The notes below the pieces were generated by a model. The model saw only the letters and a program-made list of their open reading frames with translations, made no database searches and was not told the DNA's origin. A DNA stretch of 64,000 nucleotides from Pseudeuparius sepicola. Taxonomy: Eukaryota; Arthropoda; Insecta; Coleoptera; Anthribidae. Position 1 is the stretch's first letter; the number at the start of each line of letters is the position of its first letter. The DNA lies in contig OY987307.1 of NCBI GenBank assembly GCA_963920635.1, positions 18,181,735-18,245,734 on the forward strand. The letters are read 5' to 3'. A program made the translations under genes and the position numbers. Below are positions 13,001-22,000 of this stretch, piece after piece.

Positions 13001-16000
13001 AATACGGGGACCCAGCATTTCACAGGCTATCACATAGGAAAAGTGAAGCCTGAGAGGAAGTTTGTTTTCTGTATACTCCAAGGAGACCACATAAGTGGGC
13101 TGGTACAAGGTTATGTTATATGTCAGTGTCCAACTGCCATCAGGTTTTATGTGATAGATAGTGCCATAGATTCTAAAGGAGGCAATACATTTTCCATCAT
13201 AATTCACAATTTTTAAGTTTTCTAACTTTCAGATACTCAGATGTGACAATTAGAGAATTTCAACTATACAATAAATTTGTTTTATTTGACAGTTGCCATA
13301 TTCTGAAATTGTAGACACAACATTGTCAAGTCTAATTTTTAGAAACCATGGAAACCATTATTAATTTTTACTAACAATCAAAGTACCTGTTATATTCATA
13401 GATTCTCCAATAAAATGGCATACTTGGCATCACTGATACCATTAGAATGATGAAAGAATAGGCCTCACTTTGGAAAGTATAAAATAAAATAAAATGCTTG
13501 TTTGTTAGATCCCTTTAATTTGACAAGTATACATTCATATATGTTTTCTTAAGAAAAGTGAGTCTAAAAAGCAAGCAAGAGTATTCTGGTACCTTTTGGA
13601 TTGAAATGAAGTCCATGGCTAGTTGTGGTGTAGGTATAGAATGCATTACATTTTTCAAGTTTCTTCTTTATAGATATAGCGGACCATTGGTTTGCTTTGG
13701 GGCTATAAAATAATTTTCTATTTTCATTCTTGCATACGTTACAAATTAGAAAATACTCTTCCAAAATGTAATATCTAGAATTCTCACTTCTTCAACCTAT
13801 GACCACAGAATACCCCCCTATAACCTATAAGTTACAATTTTTTCGTAAAGTAGTGCCACTACAGCTCACAAAACAACAATTAAATTATGTCATGCTCGGG
13901 TCTTTAATATTGTGTGGGTCCAGCCCTGACAGTAGTTGCAACTATTCAATCGTTACCAAAAAACTTTCAATATACCAGATAGTCCTCTATATTGAAATGC
14001 AACAGTTGACAAAACTTACTTTATTAATTTCATTGCTCCAATTCTTAACCAAAGAACTGGGACAAACAATGATGGACTTGTCAATAGTCGGCTTTCCTTC
14101 CGGCCCTTGCCTAACCAAAGTCCATAAAAGGGTAATGCACTGGAGGGTTTTACCTAAACCCATTTCATCTGCCATGATACAGCCATAGGATCCAGGGATT
14201 TGTACTCCAGTTACACAGTCATACATAAACTTTACTCCCTACACATGGAAGACAGATGTATTTCATATAAAAATACTAATGTTAAAACTATCATTTTACC
14301 TCTCTTTGATGTGGCCTTAGAATATTTCCTAATTGGGGATCTACTACTACATGGACTAAGACTGTCCTAAAATTTTAACTGGGTGTTAAATTGGGAGGTG
14401 ACATATAAGGTGTTCCTTCTTAAGTGTGAACAAATGTTTATTTTTTGTGGTAAAGGGGTGGTGGTGGTGCTATGATGATGTCTAGGGGCATATAATATAG
14501 CCCAACTAAAGACACATTTTTTTGAAAATAAAATTGCTATTTGTACATTATTTTTCCAAATTTTGGGGTACATAATCGCAGTGGACCATGGTTTGAGAGA
14601 CTGAAGGGGGGGGGTGATACTTTCCCAGTTATCATCAACCTACCCATCACAAAAGAATTTTTTAGGTGCTCTTCAAAAGATGGAATACCTCATGGAACAC
14701 TGTGTAAAATGAGAACAAAACTTATCTTAGTTAATTGCAAGGTTGTTGGAGTGGAGAGGTTGCATCGTAACTAGGGAAACGAAAATACCCGATCTTATCC
14801 GAATCGGGACGCCATGTTTGTGACGTCCGTCAGTTCCTTTTAGCCGCTTTAGTGCGGTCTGTGCTTTTAGTTTTCGAGTTTTAAGATTCGAATAACCGTT
14901 TTTTATAAACGTAAGTAAGAAAATTCACGTAGGTATTTTAAATTCTCAATTCATATTTACATAACTTTGGTAGATGCCTGATGGACACTCCTGTGGGATT
15001 GCTAGTTGCTCAAGCAAATACCGTAAGGTTGATGGCAAAGAAAATATTGAGCGGGTTAGCTTTTTCACCTTTCCTAAAGATGATATCATCTCCAAAGAGT
15101 GGATACGACTGTGCCGTCAAAAGCCAGCTTTTGCATATAAAGTTAACAAACGTATATGTTCAAAGCACTTCCAACATGATGATTTCGAAGATGGAATTAA
15201 ATCCAGGCTTATGGGTTGTGCTCCAAAGAAATTGAAGAAAACCGGTAAGTTACAAAAATGTGCATCCAACTTTGATTTAAAATTATACAGTGTTATAGAC
15301 TTTTTTGAAATCACGGCTTGTCGTATCATGTTAGATCAAAAAGTTATCATGGATATGCAGCCAAATGTAACTTTATTTAACTTCCATTAAAAAGCTAAGC
15401 CTTCCTTCGTATACCTTTGGCTGCATACCAGTGATAACTTTTTGATATATACAGTGTGCCCAGGGATTGAGTGCACGTGGGGTGTAAATGACAAAAAAAA
15501 TTCGAGTTGAAATTTTAGCTTGTGGGAATCAGCCCTTCTTGGTCAATCTGGCATACATTATTTTTAATTATAATTTATATTAATTATTTTTAAGTCTGAA
15601 CGACTTTTCTAAGTAATAATTTTTGATATTTTTAAAAACAAAGGTAGGTACTTTACTCTCGACAATTTTTGAAAATTTTGAAAAACATCCTGTACCTACA
15701 TTAATTAATCGGACTATTTTTTTCAACTTTTTAGTTCTAGCTTTGATTGAGATCCACGGTTTTAGACCAAGCAGGGCTGATCCCCAAAAGGTCAAATTTC
15801 AACTCGAATTTTTTTTATCATTCACACACCCTACGTGCACTCAATCTGTGGACACACGGTATATACTTTTGTCCCCGTTTTTATCTAAATATAAGTACCT
15901 ATTGAAATAGAAGAGTTTCTAGTTTTTAACAAATATTTTAATATACTCCTGGACAAAATTGACGCACCAGCATACAAAATTTCAAATTATATTTTAAATT

Positions 16001-19000
16001 ATTTTGCGTGTCTACCAAGAATATAAATAGTAGGCTTTGGACATTTACTACTGTTAAACTAATTAAATAATATAATTTGTTGATTTTCACTTAATTTCCA
16101 TTAATTTATTATTCCATTAATTTATTTAAAAAAAAATCAATTTTTGTGGGGATTTATTATGTTAATTTTGTCCAGGAGTTTATTATTATTGTTACATTTT
16201 AGCTATCCCATCTTTGCATTTGCCACCCGAAACCATGCCTTCTGAGACAAGTATACGGACAGAGATGCGCCAAGCCATAACAGAACAAAAAGTCCTGGTG
16301 AATAATTTGTTAAAATTTGTTGAGACGCCTTATGAAAATCCTAATATTCCTTCAGTAGTAGTTTGTGAAAATAAAAAAGGTATTCCAATTTTTTTCAAAT
16401 GACAAAGTTTAAAGTTGTCTTTTATTACAGATTGTGAGGCCTCCTCAGAAAGATTAAATATGAATAATAATGCCGCTATAGAATTTGTAAAAACTGCACA
16501 GCCTTCTCGAAATGAAGAATGCGAAGAGTTGAAAAAAATTGTGGAGGAAAAGTCTTTATTAAAGAAGAAAAATCAATTACATTTCGAAACCTTACAACGG
16601 AAAATAGAACAACTTACAACGGAAAATGCTTTGATAAAAAAGAAGAAAGGGCAAGAATTCGAAAATTTTACAAATAAAATACGAAGGCTACAAAAAGAAA
16701 ATGAAGCCCTTAAAAAAAGGCTTGAAATTGCTGAACAAGCTATGAAGCAGAGTGTCCAAAAATTTATCAGGCTGCTGTTGCGTTCAAAAATTTTTTAAGC
16801 GTTAATCAAATCGCCATAGCCTTAAAGAAGAAAACTAAGGCCAAATGGACACCAGATGAATTGTCAATGGCATTTACTATTAGATACTTGAGCAAAAGAT
16901 GTTATGTTTTTTTAAGAGAAAAATTGAAATATCCACTTCCTGGAATATCAACCTTGCAACGTTGGGCAGCACAAATAAATTTGAAAAACGGAGTATTGAA
17001 AGACATTCTTAATGTGATGGAAGTGGCAGGGAGACTAAAAACGGATTTCAATAAAGTTACTGTGCTGTCTTATGATGAAATCAAAGTAATAGGTTCTTTT
17101 ATCTTCGTTTTCAATAATAGGTATAATTTATGTCCTTTTGCAGATTTCATCCCAATATGAATATGACCAAAAAGAAGATACAGTACTTGGTCCACATAAG
17201 AACATGCAGGTAGTGATGGCGCGTGGGCTGTTTGATAATTGGAAGCAACCCATTTACATTGGCTTTGATCAAAAAATGACAAAGGAAATTCTCGATGATT
17301 TATTAATACGTCTCCACAACATAAACTACAATGTAGTGGCTTGTGTGTCAGATTGTGGAGGTGGGAATCAGGGCTTGTGGTCATCGTTAAATATTACACC
17401 CAATCACTCATTTCATGATCACCCTATGACTACAGAGCCAGTCTTTTTCTTTGCTGATGTTCCTCATCTGCTCAAATTGATACGAAATTGGTTACTGGAT
17501 ACTGGATTTGTTTTAGAAGATGGAACATCCATAAATATTGAGCCCATAAAAGAATTAATACAAATAACCAAAACAGAAATCAGTTCTTGTCATAAATTAA
17601 CTGACCTCCACATTCAATGTGCTCAAACGCAAAGGCAAAACGTTAAATTAGCCGCCGAGTTGTTGTCTCATTCTACCGCAACAGCTTTAAAGCAGTATGC
17701 CCCTGGTCAGAACAAAAAATTATCTAAAGATGTGGGAAATTTCATCGAACTGATCAATAATTGGTTTGACGTTATGAACAGTTATAAACCTTCTGCAGCC
17801 TTAGCTCTACAAAAACCATATGGATTATGTTTAGATCAACAAAATTACGTTTTGGAAAACATGAAGAAAACTATATCTCGTATGTTATGCACGGGAAAAA
17901 ATACCCTACAAGTTTTCCAAAAAGGTATTTTGTTATCCATTGAATCCCTTCAAAGTCTATACACACATTTGCAGACGAAATATGATGGCTTTAAATTTAT
18001 ATTGACACATCGATTGAATCAAGACTTTTTAGAAAACTTTTTTTCTCAGGTATGAACTATTAGGTACATAGGTTTGTATTAAAGTTATCCTAATACTTAA
18101 TATTTTTTCCAGTTGAGAACAAGAGGTGGCTTACATGATCATCCATCCATCTCCCCTGAATGCGATTTATAGAATCAGGATGATCCTTCTCGGCAAAAAT
18201 CCGGGTATAGTCCAAATAGGAACGAACGTAACTTTGGCTCCTGATGATTCTCTTCATGAGGGGGCATATTTATTAGTTGAAGCCCTTCAGAAAGCCAAGA
18301 TAACCACTGAACTTGAAGAAAACCGCCCCGTTATAGAAGAAATTGAGAAAGAAATTTTCGACAATTTAAGTATTGCCAGTACAAGCAGCTTATCATCAGT
18401 TTCTTCTGTTAATAAACCTATTTGTGAAAAGGATGGGCTGATATATATAGCTGGTTATCTAGCTAGAAAGCATAAAAAGAATTACCCCACTTTGGGCCAG
18501 TATACATATATATCAGAACAGAAACGAGATAAAGATTTACACACATATGAGATGCCCTCTTGGCTGCAAAATTTGTCATTTGGAGGTCTTACTGAGCCTT
18601 CCAGTGAATGGATGATTACTGTTAAAAAAATGGAAAAATATTTTTGCAAGTTGCACAAACAAGATTTTAAAGATAAAATCAAAGTTGTCACTAACACTAT
18701 GCAATATATATATCAGGGAATGTTGACGTACCTACTGATTTATTAAAATCTTTCTGCAAATTAAGGGTGTTTATTAGAATGAGGTTTTTAAATTACAAAA
18801 GAAAAGAAGATGATATGAATAAAAAAAGAGGAAATCAAATTAAAAAGCAACAGCAAAAACGATTATATTCATTTTCAGTGCAAGCCACTTCGTCACAAAT
18901 AGCAAAAAAAATGAGGAAAATTGTGAATTAGTACTATTATTTTTATTATTAATATATAAATCCAATAACCCAATATTATGTGTATTCTTCTTTTCCTGAT

Positions 19001-22000
19001 TACAACATTATTTCCTTCGTTCTTCCCGCTTTACTGCCAGTTTTTTGAATATGAATTTCACATTTCAAAGGACCACTGTAGAGAAAAATTTATAATTTCA
19101 TAAAAAAGTAAAAAGTAAGAAATTATATACGACGAAATTATGTATAATCCTTGTATATTCTATATCCAGGCTATAATATTAAATAATTTCTTACTTTTTT
19201 ACGAAATTGTACATTTTTCTCTGCTGTGCCTCTTCTACGCTGTCGTACAAATGCCATTAAAAATTGTATCTTCACCTTAAATTGGGCGAAAATCATTAAT
19301 TATTTATACTCGTATTCAAACTTGGGAACTGAGTGACGTATTCGCGCGCTTTTTTAATCTAAATTCCGATTGGCCGACCTCCCGATGTGGTTACGATGCA
19401 ACCTCTTCACTCCAACAACCTTGAGTTAATTGGACTTTTGCTGCTAATTTTTATACAGGGTGATTCATTGGGAATGGGAAATCCCGAAACTGGGGGTAGG
19501 GGAGACCAAAATATTGCGATTGAGTCCAACATTGCTTAAACAAATGCTGTTTGTTTGAGAGATACAGTGCGTTCAAGTTCTTATTTTTAAATTGAATTAT
19601 GGCTATATCTACCAAAATAATCAAGCTGCTGACCTGAAATTTGACACTGCTATGTTTTTGGGGATGGATTATAAGCTGAAAATGTCAATTTCTACGTATC
19701 TCACAGAGGGCGCCACTTGCGCGGTTTTTGGATCGTGCTTTTACTCGTAACTTTTGTGAGGTTATCTTTTTAGTCTTGCAGGTACATCATTTTAGTGCAT
19801 CTTTTCATTCTGCAACAAAAAGGTACTCTTGTTCCATAACGCCCAAATCAACCGTTTGCGTTGAAATTGCCAAAACGTGCCCCGAAACACCTGTTGACTT
19901 CAAGATTCGAAAAATAAAATATTCACCTACTGCTTTCAAATATTGCACAACGACTGTACCATTTAAAGCGAGAAAAAAACCCAGATGAACAATGTCCCAA
20001 AAAATGTTCACTTTCAAAATGGAACAGATTGAAACTCGACAAATTTTGGACACCCTATTTCAAGAAAACAAATGTGTTTCGACCAATGTTCATTTGGCAT
20101 TTTTTTCTTCATTTTCAATGTACAGTTGATCTGTAACATTTGAAAGTAGTAGGTGAAAATTTTATTTTTCGAATATTGAAGTCAACAGGTGTTTTGGGGC
20201 ACGTTTTGGCAATTTAAACGCAAACGGTTGATTTGGGCGTTATGGAACAAGAGTACCTTTTTGTTGCAGAACGAAAAGGTGCGCTAAAATGACAAACCTG
20301 CAGGACCAAAAAGATAACCTCACAAAAGTTACGAGTAAAAGCACGATCCAAAAACCGCGCAAGTGGCGCCCTCTGTGGGATACGTAGAAATTGATATTTT
20401 CAGCTTATTCTCCATCCCCAAAAACATAGCAGTGCCAAATTTCAGGTCAGCAGCTTGATTATTTTGGTAGATATAGCCATAATTCAATTTAAAAATAAGA
20501 ACTTGAACGCACTGTATTTCTCAAACAAACAACATTTGTTTAAGCAATGTTGGACTCAATCGCAATATTTTGGTCTCCCCTACCCCCAGTTTCGGGATTT
20601 CCCATTCCCAATGAATCACCCTGTATACTTTTGTACAAGGTGTTCCCGTATATTTAGTACCCGCCTAAAGCCCTTATTTTTGTGCCAGAAAAAATGTTTC
20701 AAATAAAATTTGTAGTACTTTTTCTGAACCACTAAAATCTGTCACCACATGAAACAAAAGAACAACGCAAAGTTGGAAAAAATATAATATGAACTTGATT
20801 TTTTTAAATGGAACAACCAATTATATTGTTACATTTTTGAAATCTACTCATCATTGCGATTAAAATTATGTATATCTTTTGCCGCTTTAGAAACATTTTC
20901 AAATTTTATACGTACTAAATTTATTTCACTTTTTTACTCGCAGATGGGTACTGTCAGATGTAAAAAAAAAGTTTTGCCAAGATAGATGCGGGCGGTGCCC
21001 AATGAAAAGATAAGAGCAAATCTTCTTGCTTTTTGCATGGGGCAGCCTGCAGCTCCTATCCAAATATTGGAGGCTGATCGATGATGTACTTAGCACTCCT
21101 CTAGTGGTAAAATTAGCAGCACATTAGCGTGCCCCTAGTCACTGCGTTTTTTGAATGCTTAACCTAGAATTTTACCTCGGTAGGTTTAAATGGAGTGCAA
21201 AAGAATGAAATCGACACAATGTACAACATGAGGTAATACAGGGTTAGGCAGAATGAAGTATCTATTTTCTATGTACTGGTTAAACTTTAATCAAAAACCG
21301 AAACAAAATATTCTTGAGTAAACATGGCAATTCTATTTTCTGAATATCACATCAGTTAAATGACTGTGAATTAGGCAGAATGACCTATCCATTTTTGAAC
21401 TGCATTTATTCAATAATGTAAAAAATCTAAATTCAAATCAAGTCGCCATGTGTTCCCGATACATGGAAATTTATGACAGTTGCCAAACTGCTTGAGAGAA
21501 ACATCAGTTTAATTGTAAAAATGGAGCGTTGGTCCAATATTCAACGTTCTTTTGCTGTTGAAGCTTATTTCAAGAATAACAATTCTATTGTAACCACACA
21601 GCGTCTACTTCGCCGTGATTTTCATTTAAATCGACGAGATCCGGTTCCTACGAGAGTAACAATCGCAAGGTGGGTAGGTATACAAGTTTCGCAGTACGCT
21701 TCAGCCGCCAGATAAAAACCAAAAGGAAGAACTCGCTCTGTGAGAACACCGGAAAATGCTGAAAGGGCTGTGCAACAAAGTCCTAAACAATCGGCTAAAC
21801 GACAAGCATTAGCGCTCAATATTTCAAACAGAAGTTTTCGCCGCATTCTAAAAGACCTACAATTCCATCCCTACAAAATTCAAATCGTACAAAGACTTTT
21901 GCCTCGAGATATTGGTATACGCGCCTTGCGTTTTGCGAGGATTTCCAAGGGATATTTGCTGAAAACCCGAATATCATCGACTGCTTGCTGATGTCAGACG

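Larger units (their letters stand above)
14974..18931 (+). pseudogene. P-element transposase, frameshifted
   Basis: Exons 14974-15244, 16203-16379, 16431-17085, 17144-18049 and 18113-18931 join with GT..AG sites. Exon 1 encodes a THAP finger ([20 protein letters not shown]). Exons 2-3 give a linker and a Lys/Glu-rich coiled coil. Later exons carry the P transposase core ([81 protein letters not shown]). Frame is lost near 16,740-16,765, at a duplicated ATCC (18,141-18,148) and at a TA run (18,703-18,712). The stop at 18929-18931 is reached in a third frame. No functional product is expected. Confidence 0.88.
14738..19423 (+). mobile_element. P element with TIRs and target duplication
   Basis: Bounded by ~34-bp terminal inverted repeats starting CAAGGTTGTTGGAGTG, identical except for one base (14738-14771 and 19390-19423). 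It is flanked by AGTTAATTG on both sides (14729-14737 and 19424-19432), fitting the 8-bp duplication of P elements. It encodes a THAP-type P transposase with five exons and at least three frameshifts. It lies in RAD54 intron 3, opposite in strand to that gene. Three smaller elements have inserted into its non-coding parts. It is a near-complete but presumably inactive copy. Confidence 0.9.

Noticed and set aside
19728..20053. Open frames on both strands at 19.7-20.05 kb, and their relatives at 44.4-45.05 kb
   Set aside because: They lie in foldback arms and are mirror images of each other, with no domain or consistent coding between copies.
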